Of a stretch of DNA of 64,000 bases, positions 9,400-17,898 are shown in pieces. The notes under the pieces are model-generated. The model was not told the DNA's origin and made no database searches. It saw nothing but the letters and a program-made list of their open reading frames with translations. Position 1 is the first letter of the stretch, and each line of letters opens with the position of its first letter. The stretch comes from Mycolicibacterium komossense. GTDB taxonomy: Bacteria > Actinomycetota > Actinomycetes > Mycobacteriales > Mycobacteriaceae. The stretch covers positions 144,476 through 208,475 of the forward strand of contig NZ_JACKTY010000031.1 in assembly GCF_025822605.1 (NCBI RefSeq), given 5' to 3'. The position numbers were made by a program, and so were the translations under genes.

Positions 9400-10902
9400 A
9401 TGAGCACGAATACGTCGTCGGCCGGTCCGTCAGGGGGAGCCGACCAGATCCCCCATCGCAGGCTGCCGTTCTGGGTGGCGCTGGCGATGTCGGTGGCCCT
9501 GGTGGGTCCGACGCTGGCGATGTCCGGCAATGGCCAGGGCCTGATCGCGACGGTCGGCAAGGCCATCCCGTTGGTCTTCCTGATCGGCCTGGTCGGGGTG
9601 TCACTCGTCGGATACAGCTTCGTGCGCCTGACCCGCCACCTGAACCATGCTGGGTCGGCCTACGGGTTGGTGGGCGGGACCATCGGGCCGCGGGCCGGGT
9701 TCTTCTCCGGCTTCGCGATGCTCGGCGCCTACGTCGGCTTCTCGATCGGCACGCTGGCACTGACAGCCGCCTTCGTGAACGCATTCATCGCCAAGTTGCA
9801 ACCGGGCAACGACAACCCCTACCAGGTGCCGTGGCTGGTGGTCGTCGTGGTGGGCGCGGCGATCTCGTTCCTGTTGTCCGGCCGCGACATCCGGCTGCTG
9901 GCCAAGATCCTGCTCGTCATCGAGGGCATCGGCATCATCTCGATGATCGTGCTCGTGGTGGCGATCTTCGCCAAGGGAGGCGCACCGACGACCGGAGTCG
10001 ACTTCAGCGTGTTCACGTTCGACGGGGTCTCGACTTCTGCCGTCATCAGCGGCGTCGTCGCGGCGTTCCTGTCGTGGGCCGGCTTCGAGGCCTGCGCCTC
10101 GATGGGTGAGGAGACCGACAACCCCGGCCGCAACATCCCTCGCGCGCTGGGCGGCACGCTGCTGCTCACCGGGGTGCTGTTCGTCGTCGTGATGTTCGCC
10201 CAGGTCGTCGGGTTCGGCACCGATCAGGCCGGCCTCGAGGCGTTCCAGAATTCGGGAAACACGTTGGGCGACTTGGGCAGCACCTACATCGGGCAGTGGT
10301 TCAGCCTGCTGGTCATCTTCACCGCGACGGTGGCGGCGTTCGGCTGCCACCTGGCCACCTCGGCGACCTCGGGCCGGATGCTCTACGCCTTCGGCCGTGA
10401 CGGGTTCGGTCCGAAGGCGTTGGCGAACATTCACGAAGGCACCGGCGGCCCCCGCTTCGCCACCTGGCTGGTCGTCGGTGTGGCGCTGGTGGTCGACCTG
10501 ATCTGCGGCGTGCTGGGCTGGCCCGACATGGGCACCGGTAACGCCGCCATCAACACCTACTTCCTGTTCGCCGTCGCGGGATCGGTCTGCCTGATGGTCT
10601 GCTACTTGCTGGTCGAGTTGGCGGCGGCCTGGTTCGTCGCCGCACCCAAATTCGTCGGTGTGCACGGCGGCGGCGGAAAGGTGCTCGGTCTGCTGCTGCC
10701 GTTGGTGGGCGCGGTCGTCATCGCGGTGGTGCTGTGGTTCAACGTCAAGGACGCCACCGAGTGGTCCGCCGCTCCGCTGCTCGGATTGTATTGGTGTGTA
10801 GTCGGATTGGTGATAGCGCTGGCTGCATCGGGTATCGCCAAACGCGTCGGTGAGTCGCTGACCGCCGAGTTGGCAGACACCACGGCGGTGCAGGCCGAGT
10901 GA
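9400..10902 (+). CDS. APC superfamily amino acid/polyamine permease
   Basis: A 500-residue integral membrane protein with about 12 hydrophobic helices. The N-terminal APC signature starts PFWVALAMSVALVGPTLAMSG. A mid-protein motif SWAGFEACASMGEETDNPGR matches the conserved GFE-E motif of amino-acid/polyamine/organocation carriers. Start is the ATG at 9400 behind a GAAGGAG site; the frame is open further upstream inside the GS gene. It lies 34 bases after the GS-like gene and overlaps the aminotransferase start by four bases. It probably imports the amine or amino acid handled by the operon, analogous to PuuP, which is inference. Confidence 0.88.
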   Translation: MSTNTSSAGPSGGADQIPHRRLPFWVALAMSVALVGPTLAMSGNGQGLIATVGKAIPLVFLIGLVGVSLVGYSFVRLTRHLNHAGSAYGLVGGTIGPRAGFFSGFAMLGAYVGFSIGTLALTAAFVNAFIAKLQPGNDNPYQVPWLVVVVVGAAISFLLSGRDIRLLAKILLVIEGIGIISMIVLVVAIFAKGGAPTTGVDFSVFTFDGVSTSAVISGVVAAFLSWAGFEACASMGEETDNPGRNIPRALGGTLLLTGVLFVVVMFAQVVGFGTDQAGLEAFQNSGNTLGDLGSTYIGQWFSLLVIFTATVAAFGCHLATSATSGRMLYAFGRDGFGPKALANIHEGTGGPRFATWLVVGVALVVDLICGVLGWPDMGTGNAAINTYFLFAVAGSVCLMVCYLLVELAAAWFVAAPKFVGVHGGGGKVLGLLLPLVGAVVIAVVLWFNVKDATEWSAAPLLGLYWCVVGLVIALAASGIAKRVGESLTAELADTTAVQAE

Positions 10903-12206
10903 GCACGCTCTACGCCCGCGACGAGGCGGCCGTCGCGGGCATCGAGAAGCTGCGATTCTTTCCGTTGGAGGTCGTCTCGGGCCACGGCTCCACTCTGGTC
11001 GACCCCGCAGGCCGCGAACTGCTGGACCTGTCGGCGACCTGGACGGCATCCGGTCTGGGGCACGGGCATCCGGCGATCGTCGAGGCGGTGACCCGCGCCG
11101 TGCGCGACGCTCCCGGCTCGGGTGGTCTGTCGGCCGTTCACCCCGACTCGGTGGGGCTGGCCGAGGATCTGCTGGCGCTGGTCCCCGGCGACGGCGAACG
11201 CCGGGTCTACCTGGGGCACGCGGGCTCCGATGCCAACGACGTCGCACTGCGCGCCTGCCGCCACGCCACCGGCCGACGCACCGTGCTGGCGTTCGAGCAC
11301 AGTTACCACGGCGGTGTCGGAGTGGCCATGGGCGTGTCCGGGGTGCACGTCGACGCCGGGGCACCGCCGGACCCGGACGCGGTGTTCCTGCCGTATCCCA
11401 ACCCATTTCGCCCCGTCGGTGACAGTGTCGAGGCCGACGTCACCGCCTGCCTGGAACTCGCCGAGGGCCACCTGGCCGGTGGGTCCATCGCCTGCCTGAT
11501 CGTCGAGCCGATCCTGTCCGACGGCGGGCTGATCGTGCCACCCGACGGATTCCTGGCCCGCCTGCACGGGCTGTGCCGCCGCCACGGTGTCCCGATGATC
11601 TGCGACGAGGTCAAGATGGGCCTCGGCAGGCCGGGCACGCTGCACGCCTTCGATCACGACGGAATCACCCCCGACATCGTCACATTCGGCAAGGTGCTCG
11701 GCGGTGGGCTGCCGCTGTCGGCCGCAGTCGGGCCCGCACACATCCTGGACAACCCACCGGCCGCTGCACTACTCACCACCGCGGGAAATCCCGTGTGCAC
11801 CGCGGCCGGTCGCGCCGTCCTGGCGACCATCGTCGGCGAACAACTACCGGAGCGGGCGGCCGCCATCGGCGCTCTGCTGGCGGACGGACTCCGCGGGCTG
11901 GCCGGCTCCCCCGGCGCCGAACGCATCGGGGACATCAGGGGCCGCGGCCTGGCGATCGGCGTCGAACTGGTCGACCCTGACAGCGGGGAGCGTGATTCCC
12001 GACTGGCGGGCCAGGTGGTCTACCGTGCGTGGGAGCTAGGGGCGATCGTCTACTACGTCGGCGGCAACGTCCTGGAGATCACGCCGCCGCTGGTGCTCAC
12101 CGAAGCCGAAGCCGGCCGCGCCGTCGAGATCCTGGGCGCAGCCATCGCAGACGCCGCAGCAGGAAAAGTCAACGCCGAGGAGGTCGCACGATATGCCGGC
12201 TGGTGA
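10899..12206 (+). CDS. Class III PLP-dependent aminotransferase
   Basis: A 435-residue fold-type I aminotransferase of the omega-amino-acid/GABA/diamine class. PLP-binding features: GHAGSDANDVALR (phosphate-binding Ser/Asp), HSYHGG (Tyr136-His137 ring stack), CDEVKMGLGRPG (Asp236) and TFGKVLGGGLPLSA with catalytic Lys265. It starts at GTG overlapping the permease stop (GTGA) and overlaps the next gene by 14 bases, so translation is coupled. In the operon it could remove the terminal amino group of a diamine, or of the glutamylated intermediate, taking the place of the PuuB oxidase or PuuE transaminase. Substrate not determined. Confidence 0.9.
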   Translation: MSTLYARDEAAVAGIEKLRFFPLEVVSGHGSTLVDPAGRELLDLSATWTASGLGHGHPAIVEAVTRAVRDAPGSGGLSAVHPDSVGLAEDLLALVPGDGERRVYLGHAGSDANDVALRACRHATGRRTVLAFEHSYHGGVGVAMGVSGVHVDAGAPPDPDAVFLPYPNPFRPVGDSVEADVTACLELAEGHLAGGSIACLIVEPILSDGGLIVPPDGFLARLHGLCRRHGVPMICDEVKMGLGRPGTLHAFDHDGITPDIVTFGKVLGGGLPLSAAVGPAHILDNPPAAALLTTAGNPVCTAAGRAVLATIVGEQLPERAAAIGALLADGLRGLAGSPGAERIGDIRGRGLAIGVELVDPDSGERDSRLAGQVVYRAWELGAIVYYVGGNVLEITPPLVLTEAEAGRAVEILGAAIADAAAGKVNAEEVARYAGW

Positions 12207-13383
12207 ATTGCCCTTCGGGGTGTCGGGAGGAGTCTTCGCCGGTGTCGAGGCACAGGTGCCCGATGCGCTGGCCGAGCACCTACACGGTGTCGAGCTCATC
12301 GACCATCACGTCCACGGCACCTTCAACGAGCCCGTCGACCGTGCCGGATTCGAAGCGGCCATCAACGAAGGGTCCACCGACCCTGTTCCGGATTTCATGA
12401 CCCAGTTCGATTCCCCACTGGGCCTTTCCATCCGGCGTTGGTGCGCCCCGCTGCTCGGACTCGACGCGCACACCGGCGCCGACGAATACTGGGCACGGCG
12501 CAGCGAGTTCTCCCCCGACGAGCTCGCGTCCACCATGCTGCCTGCGGCGCGCGTCGGCCGCTGGATCGTCGATACCGGGTTCAAGGGCGACCTCATCACC
12601 ACACCGGGACAGCTGACCAAACTCAGCGACGTTCCGTCGTCGGAGATCCTGCGCCTGGAGCGGCTCACGGAGGATCTGCTGGAGGCCGGGACCTCGCCTG
12701 CCGATTTCCCCGACGCCTTCCGCTCGGCGCTGCGCTCCGCGGTGGACAGCCTGGACGTGGTCGGCACCAAGACGATTGCGGCTTATCGGGTCGGATTCGA
12801 CATCGACTGGTCACGGCCATCCGATGCCGAGGTGGTGGCCCATGCCCGCGAGCTCGGCGCACGGCCGGGCCCGCTGCGGGTCGACGACGAGCTGCTGATT
12901 GCGTTCGGTGTGCACGAGGCCGCCGAACACGGGCTGCCCATCCAGGTGCACGTCGGATTCGGCGACCGTGACATGGACCTGCACCGCAGCGACCCGATGC
13001 TGCTGTTGCCGCTGCTGCGCACCATGACACCGGTACCCGTCCTACTTTTGCACTGCTACCCGTTCCAGCGACAGGCCGGCTATCTGGCGCAGGCGTTCGA
13101 CCACGTGAATTTCGACGTGGGACTGGCGATCAACTACCTGGGCGCCCGGTCCACCGGGCTGGTCGCGGAGGCACTGGAGACGGCACCGTTCGCCAAGCAG
13201 CTGTATTCCTCCGACGCGTTCGGGCCGCCTGAACTGCACGTACTGGGCTCGGTGCTGTGGCGCCGCGCGATGGGCCTGGTGCTCGGCGACTGGATACGGA
13301 GCGGCGACTGCGCCACCGACGATGCGATTCGGATCGTCGACATGATCGGTGTGCATAATGCGACGCGGGTCTATGGGGTCTGA
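12193..13383 (+). CDS. Amidohydrolase (FluG N-domain-like metal-dependent TIM-barrel hydrolase)
   Basis: A 396-residue amidohydrolase-superfamily protein. The metal-binding HxH is at His39-x-His41 (LIDHHVHGTFN). Later motifs are IQVHVGFGDRD, LLLHCYPFQRQ and YSSDAFGPPE, the last with the conserved metal or proton-transfer Asp. In fungal FluG and related proteins this domain is fused in front of a GS-like domain; here the two are separate genes of one operon. It might hydrolyse a gamma-glutamyl amide or related product, which is inference. It overlaps the aminotransferase gene by 14 bases and is followed directly by the decarboxylase with no gap. Confidence 0.85.
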   Translation: MPAGELPFGVSGGVFAGVEAQVPDALAEHLHGVELIDHHVHGTFNEPVDRAGFEAAINEGSTDPVPDFMTQFDSPLGLSIRRWCAPLLGLDAHTGADEYWARRSEFSPDELASTMLPAARVGRWIVDTGFKGDLITTPGQLTKLSDVPSSEILRLERLTEDLLEAGTSPADFPDAFRSALRSAVDSLDVVGTKTIAAYRVGFDIDWSRPSDAEVVAHARELGARPGPLRVDDELLIAFGVHEAAEHGLPIQVHVGFGDRDMDLHRSDPMLLLPLLRTMTPVPVLLLHCYPFQRQAGYLAQAFDHVNFDVGLAINYLGARSTGLVAEALETAPFAKQLYSSDAFGPPELHVLGSVLWRRAMGLVLGDWIRSGDCATDDAIRIVDMIGVHNATRVYGV

Positions 13384-14841
13384 GTGAATCCCGAATCCCA
13401 GCAAACCGCACCGCTTTTCGATTCACTGCAGCGGTTCGTCGAGCGAGGCCAGGCGCCCTTCTACAGCCCCGGCCACAAGGGCGGCCGGACGCTGGATCCG
13501 TGGTTCCGGTCGCACCTGGCCGAGCTGGACCTGAACAACCTGCCCGACACCGACACGTTGCATTGCCCGGAAGGCCCCATCCTCCAAGCAGAGCGGTTGA
13601 TTGCCGATGCCTGGGGTGTCGGTGAGAGCTTCATCCTGGTGCAGGGCTCGACCAGCGGCAACATCGCGGTCGCGCTGTCGGCGTTGCGTCCCGGTGAACC
13701 GGTGCTGGTGGCGCGCAACGCGCACAAGTCCGTGCTCGCGGGCCTGGTTCAGGTCGGCGCCCGACCGATCTGGCTGGAACCGCGGTGGGACAACGAGTTC
13801 GGCGTCGCGCACGGACTCGACGCGGACGTGGTGGCCCGGGCATTCGCCGAGCACCGGGCCGCTGCACTGTGGGTACTGCACCCCACCTACTACGGCACCA
13901 CCGGCGATATCGCGGCCCTGGCCGAATTGTGCCGCAGCCACGACGCCAAACTCCTTGTCGACGGCGCACATTCACCGCACTTCACGTTCCACCCCGACCT
14001 CCCCAGTCCCGGGGAAAAGTCAGGGGCGGCAGCCACCGTCCAGTCGGTGCACAAGATCCTCTCGGGTCTCAGCCAGGCCGCCGTTCTGCACATCGATCCC
14101 GCGGTGCTCGATCCAGCCGACGTGCGCCGCGCCCTGCAGCTGATCCAGACCACCAGCCCGCACTTCGCCATCATGACGTCGATCGACCTGGCTCGTCGGC
14201 AGATGGTGCAGCACGGACACGCCATGCTCGAGGCCACCCTGGACCGTGCGCGGCGCACAGCGGCGCGCCTGTCGGCGATCCCCGGTGTGAGCGTGTTGCG
14301 TCCTGAACATCTCGCCGGAGCACGCAGCGGGCTGCATCAGCTCGACGAGACCAAACTTCTGGTGGGGACGGCCGGCCTGGCCGCCGACGGCCGCGATATC
14401 GTGGCCCGGCTCAACCGGGTACACGGTGTGCAGCCGGAGCTGGGCGGTGGCGGGCACGTGCTGTGCATCACGACGATCGGCAACACCGAGACCGATATGG
14501 ACCGGCTCGTCGCCGGTTTCACCGAGGTCGCAGACCACGCCGGACAGCGGCCTACGGCGTCAGGCACACCGTTGGTGGCCGACCTGATGGCAGTGCGTCC
14601 AGAGATGGTGTTGACCCCGCGGGAGGCGTATTTCGCCGCCGCCGAATCAGTGCCGTTGACCCGAGCCTCCGGACGTATCGCCGCAGAGGCCATCACGCCC
14701 TATCCCCCCGGCATCCCGTTGGTGATGCCCGGCGAGCGACTCGACGACGAGATCCTCGGGTTGCTGCGGGCACTGCGTCTGGCGGGTAACCCGATCAGCG
14801 CTTCGGATCCCGAGATGCAGAACGTGACCGTCGTCCGCTGA
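13384..14841 (+). CDS. Orn/Lys/Arg decarboxylase-family PLP enzyme
   Basis: A 485-residue fold-type I PLP protein of the short SpeA/CadA-like group lacking the N-terminal wing domain. The N-terminus FYSPGHKGG is the family signature. PLP motifs: LVQGSTSGNI, LVDGAHSPHF (Asp193) and VQSVHKILSGLSQ with Lys224. Canonical family members read DEAH-G-AH at the Asp motif, so VDGAHSPH is a local departure. These enzymes decarboxylate arginine, lysine or ornithine to diamines. Start is GTG immediately after the preceding TGA, with no gap. As last gene of the operon it may generate the amine processed upstream, or act on another amino acid. Confidence 0.87.
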   Translation: MNPESQQTAPLFDSLQRFVERGQAPFYSPGHKGGRTLDPWFRSHLAELDLNNLPDTDTLHCPEGPILQAERLIADAWGVGESFILVQGSTSGNIAVALSALRPGEPVLVARNAHKSVLAGLVQVGARPIWLEPRWDNEFGVAHGLDADVVARAFAEHRAAALWVLHPTYYGTTGDIAALAELCRSHDAKLLVDGAHSPHFTFHPDLPSPGEKSGAAATVQSVHKILSGLSQAAVLHIDPAVLDPADVRRALQLIQTTSPHFAIMTSIDLARRQMVQHGHAMLEATLDRARRTAARLSAIPGVSVLRPEHLAGARSGLHQLDETKLLVGTAGLAADGRDIVARLNRVHGVQPELGGGGHVLCITTIGNTETDMDRLVAGFTEVADHAGQRPTASGTPLVADLMAVRPEMVLTPREAYFAAAESVPLTRASGRIAAEAITPYPPGIPLVMPGERLDDEILGLLRALRLAGNPISASDPEMQNVTVVR

Positions 14842-14854
14842 CACCGGCATCTCT

Positions 14855-15469
14855 TCACTGCCAGCTGTCGGCGACCTCAAGAAACTCACTGCGTACCAGG
14901 TCCAGGGGTCGGTAGAAATCCCCGTCGGCAGCCGGCGGCTCGGTGTGCACGACGAAGCCGCGGACGGACATGCCCATGAAGCTGCCCAGAATGGTGATCA
15001 GCGGGCCGATGACGAAATCGGTGGCGGGATCGGCGCCGGTGGGTGTGGCGCGCGCCGAAATCACGGCGACCGGTTTGCCCCGCAGCGGAGCGATCCCCTC
15101 TGCTGCCGGTGACGTCGCGCCGATGACGTGGACATAGTCGAGCCACGCCTTGAGTGTGGACGGCACCGAGAAGTTGTACATCGGGGCACCGATGACGACG
15201 GCAGCGGCGCCGGACAGTTCGGCGACCAGCTCGTCTTGCAGCTGCGTCGCCTCCGGCGGCGGGCTGATGCCGACTTCAGGTCGCAGCGGTGCGGTGAAGT
15301 GCAAGGTGTTGGTCGGCAGGTGCGGCAGCGGGCTGGTGTGCAGGTCTCGCCGCCGGATGTCCCGCTGCGACCCCGCAGCGGCCCACCGCTGTGCGAACTC
15401 ATCCGCCAGTTGCCGAGAGACTGACGAGCTCAGGTTAGCGGAGGAGTCCAGCTGCAAAAGGTAGGCCAC
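14855..15469 (-). CDS. azoR: FMN-dependent NADH:quinone/azo reductase
   Basis: A 204-residue flavodoxin-fold protein. The FMN phosphate loop follows LLQLDSSANLSSSVSR at the N-terminus. The family signature GAPMYNFSVPSTLKAWLDYV lies around residues 95-115. AzoR enzymes reduce quinones and azo dyes with NADH using tightly bound FMN, and protect against electrophile stress in the cytoplasm. It is convergent with the decarboxylase (13 bases between stops) and divergent from a small membrane-protein gene. Single-gene unit. Confidence 0.9.
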   Translation of the reverse strand: MAYLLQLDSSANLSSSVSRQLADEFAQRWAAAGSQRDIRRRDLHTSPLPHLPTNTLHFTAPLRPEVGISPPPEATQLQDELVAELSGAAAVVIGAPMYNFSVPSTLKAWLDYVHVIGATSPAAEGIAPLRGKPVAVISARATPTGADPATDFVIGPLITILGSFMGMSVRGFVVHTEPPAADGDFYRPLDLVRSEFLEVADSWQ

Positions 15470-15602
15470 GAGCAGGGGAGTCTAATGCGCCGTGCCACCA
15501 CGAGCTGATGAGCAAATTCACAGATTGAGGGAGCCGGCGGCTGGGTATCCGGCGATTCCGCCGCATCGACGCGCCGGATACCCGAACGAGGAGCTCTTTT
15601 CG

Positions 15603-15830
15603 ATGATTCACGAACTGGTGCTGGCCAGCACCCAACCAGAAGCGGCCGGATTCATCCTCCGCGGTATCAAAGGAATCTTCGTCGCGATCGGTAGCGTCAT
15701 CGCTGCGATCATCTGCGGCATCATCGCCGCCACCAAGGGCCGCAACCCGTTCGGGTGGGGCATCCTCGGCTTGTTCTTCTCGATCATCACGCTCATCGTC
15801 GTCATCGTGATCCCCTCCAAGAAGTCGTAA
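15603..15830 (+). CDS. Small hydrophobic membrane protein, function unknown
   Basis: A 75-residue protein with two predicted membrane helices (FVAIGSVIAAIICGIIA and WGILGLFFSIITLIVVIV), a short positively charged loop (TKGRNPFG) and a Lys-Lys-Ser tail. The start is the ATG behind a GAGGAG site nine bases upstream; the frame is open further up without a ribosome site. No enzymatic motif. The layout resembles short membrane proteins found widely in Actinobacteria, but I do not recognise the family. Confidence 0.6.
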   Translation: MIHELVLASTQPEAAGFILRGIKGIFVAIGSVIAAIICGIIAATKGRNPFGWGILGLFFSIITLIVVIVIPSKKS

Positions 15831-15926
15831 GCCGGTACAGCTGACCAGGTTTCGGTCGGCGAGGATCGGGCATAAATAGTCGAGCGTCGACTCGTACGCA
15901 CAGCCCGCGCCCGACGAAAGGCCGCC

Positions 15927-16616
15927 GTGACGACCGCCTACTCGAATCCTGATGTTGCGGTGATGCCCGGCGTGTATGCGCCGCAGCAGGATTCCCGTCT
16001 CCTGATCGACACGATGCGTAACCTCGGTGTTGCCGCCGGGCGCCGAGTGGCCGACCTCTGCACGGGAAGTGGGGTTGCCGCGTTGGCGGCCGCCGCCCAG
16101 GGTGCCGAGACGGTCACCGCGTTCGACGTCTCCCCCGCCGCGGTCCGGTGCGCCCGTGGCAACGCACTGTCCGCCGCGGCGAACGTCGACGTCCATCTGG
16201 GTTCATGGGCCAGAGCACGCGAATTCGGACCGTTCGACCTGGTGACCAGTAATCCGCCGTACGTGCCGCACGATCCCGCCAACGACGAGGCAGCAGTCTC
16301 CACCCGCTTCGGCCGGCCGCTCGCCTGGGACGCCGGCCGCGACGGCCGCCTCGTGCTGAATCCGCTGTGCGCCACGGTCCGTGACCTTCTCGACGACGAC
16401 GGCGTGCTCTTACTTGTGCACTCGGAGTTCGCCGGCCTCACGCGGTCACTGGGCATCTTGGGAGACAACGGCATGTCAGCCCAGATCGTCGCGGAACAGT
16501 GGATTCCGTTCGGACCGGTACTGTCCGCCCGGGCCGCATGGCTTGAGCAGACTGGACTTCTGCAGGCGGGACGCCGGGTCGAAAGACTGGCAGTGATCAG
16601 AGCGCAGCGCCGGTGA
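15927..16616 (+). CDS. HemK2/MTQ2-type SAM-dependent methyltransferase
   Basis: A 229-residue class I methyltransferase. SAM-binding motif I is VADLCTGSGVAALAAA, and the substrate-amide motif is TSNPPYVPHDP. The NPPY tetrapeptide marks enzymes that methylate glutamine side chains of release factors (HemK/PrmC/MTQ2) or exocyclic nitrogens. The short form without an N-terminal helical domain resembles HemK2. It overlaps the CDGSH gene by four bases (GTGA), so the two are translationally coupled. Start is a GTG with a GAAAGG site. Substrate is inferred only from the family. Confidence 0.85.
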   Translation: MTTAYSNPDVAVMPGVYAPQQDSRLLIDTMRNLGVAAGRRVADLCTGSGVAALAAAAQGAETVTAFDVSPAAVRCARGNALSAAANVDVHLGSWARAREFGPFDLVTSNPPYVPHDPANDEAAVSTRFGRPLAWDAGRDGRLVLNPLCATVRDLLDDDGVLLLVHSEFAGLTRSLGILGDNGMSAQIVAEQWIPFGPVLSARAAWLEQTGLLQAGRRVERLAVIRAQRR

Positions 16617-16831
16617 CGGATGCTGCGCGCCGCCGCGTCCGGGTGGTCCAGGGCGGCCCCATCATGATCGAGGGACCGGTCCGGATCGAACTACCCGACG
16701 GCTCTGTCGTCGACTCGGACCGGTTCATGGTCGCGGTGTGCGCCTGCCGGCGCAGCAAGACCTATCCCCTGTGCGACACCAGCCACCGCCGGGTGCGACC
16801 AGACCACCCCTCAGCTCAGGGGTCGAGCTAG
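16613..16831 (+). CDS. CDGSH-type iron-sulfur protein
   Basis: A 72-residue protein with the CDGSH zinc-finger-like [2Fe-2S] motif: Cys43-x-Cys45, Cys54 and His58 within CACRRSKTYPLCDTSH. The usual Gly is Thr (CDTSH). The 3Cys-1His ligand set is complete, so the cluster can form. MitoNEET-like small proteins carry redox-active labile 2Fe-2S clusters. It is coupled to the methyltransferase gene and overlaps, tail to tail, the haem-oxygenase-like diiron gene by 21 bases. A functional link with that oxidase (electron supply) is inference. Confidence 0.87.
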   Translation: MTDAARRRVRVVQGGPIMIEGPVRIELPDGSVVDSDRFMVAVCACRRSKTYPLCDTSHRRVRPDHPSAQGSS

Positions 16832-17827
16832 CGAGGTTTCGCCTTCCCGCCAGCAGCCCGTCAGGTGATCGGCCAGTCGGTCCTCCAGCGCACCGAAGGC
16901 TCGCATCCCGAACACCACATCCGGCTCGAGGGCCGGTTCCCGCGCCACCAGATCCCCGACCACACCTGCGCGGACCACCTGCTCGTGCACGGCATCGGCC
17001 TCGACGTGCTCCTCGTAGAACGCCACGCACGGAGCACCGGCGCCGAGGCGTCGCAGTGCCTGCGCCATGCGGCGCGATCCCGGCGGGGAGGTGATCTCTG
17101 TTGCCGCGAAGTGCCCGACCGCCGCACCCCGTAGCTCACGATGCAAGCCGAACAGCGACATCAGGTTCACCACCGCCAGCGTCTGGGCCGGCACCGCATC
17201 CAGATAGCCGAGATAGGTCGAATCCAATCCCGCCGAGTCCATCAGGTCGGCGAACAACTGCTGGTGCAGCCGCTGACCGCGGCCCGCGCCGTATTCGTCG
17301 AATTCGATCGCGACGAACGACGCTTTGGCCTGGCCCTGCAACCGTGGGATGACGAACGCATGCGGATCGCCCTCTTTGAGGTGGTAGAGCGACCGGTGCA
17401 CGAAATACTCCTGCATCTGCTCCCAGGTGCCGTTGTCCCGCAGGAAGTACGACGGCCCCTCACCGCGGGCGGGCTCGACGGACAGTACGGCCATCTCGTC
17501 GTCCGCGGAAGCATCTTCACGACCGTCGACCAGCTGGTGTACGGCCGCGAGAAACACATCTTCCATTCGGCCACGCAGGTGAAGCAGGCCGGCGTCCCAT
17601 TCCCAGCGCGGATGAACTCCGCTGAATCCGCGGTAGTGCAGTTCGTAACAGATGTAGAGCGCCAGCTGCAGGTCCAGACCCAGTGGGTCCGCATCCGTCA
17701 GCGGCACCTCGACCCGCTCCAGATGGTGGCGGGACACCCGCTGACTCAGCAACTCGCAGACCGCCTGCGAGAGGGGGCCGCGGGCGCTGGGCAGACGCGG
17801 CTCCACGGCCGCAAGAGCGAAAGTCAC
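16811..17827 (-). CDS. Haem-oxygenase-like diiron (iron-containing redox enzyme) protein
   Basis: A 338-residue, mostly helical protein of the iron-containing redox enzyme family (haem-oxygenase-like fold). Likely metal-ligand stretches: EMQEYFVHRSLYH-type segment, VAIEFDEYGAGR, HFAATEITSP and FYEEHVEADAVHEQ, giving Glu/Asp/His ligands on core helices. Family members activate O2 at a non-haem diiron site for oxidations, N-oxygenation or desaturation. No signal peptide, so it is cytoplasmic. Convergent with the CDGSH gene. Its own reaction is unknown. Confidence 0.82.
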   Translation of the reverse strand: MTFALAAVEPRLPSARGPLSQAVCELLSQRVSRHHLERVEVPLTDADPLGLDLQLALYICYELHYRGFSGVHPRWEWDAGLLHLRGRMEDVFLAAVHQLVDGREDASADDEMAVLSVEPARGEGPSYFLRDNGTWEQMQEYFVHRSLYHLKEGDPHAFVIPRLQGQAKASFVAIEFDEYGAGRGQRLHQQLFADLMDSAGLDSTYLGYLDAVPAQTLAVVNLMSLFGLHRELRGAAVGHFAATEITSPPGSRRMAQALRRLGAGAPCVAFYEEHVEADAVHEQVVRAGVVGDLVAREPALEPDVVFGMRAFGALEDRLADHLTGCWREGETSLARPLS

Positions 17828-17898
17828 CAGGAGTTGTTACCCATATCGACGGGTGTCCAATCACGCTGCTACCCAGCGCATTCAGCCCTGGTGGCTGA

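Noticed and set aside
9601-11406. 601-residue minus-strand ORF
   Set aside because: Antisense to the permease/aminotransferase genes, Arg/Asp-rich with no recognisable domain.
15435-16196. 253-residue minus-strand ORF
   Set aside because: Antisense to the small membrane protein and the methyltransferase; no motif.
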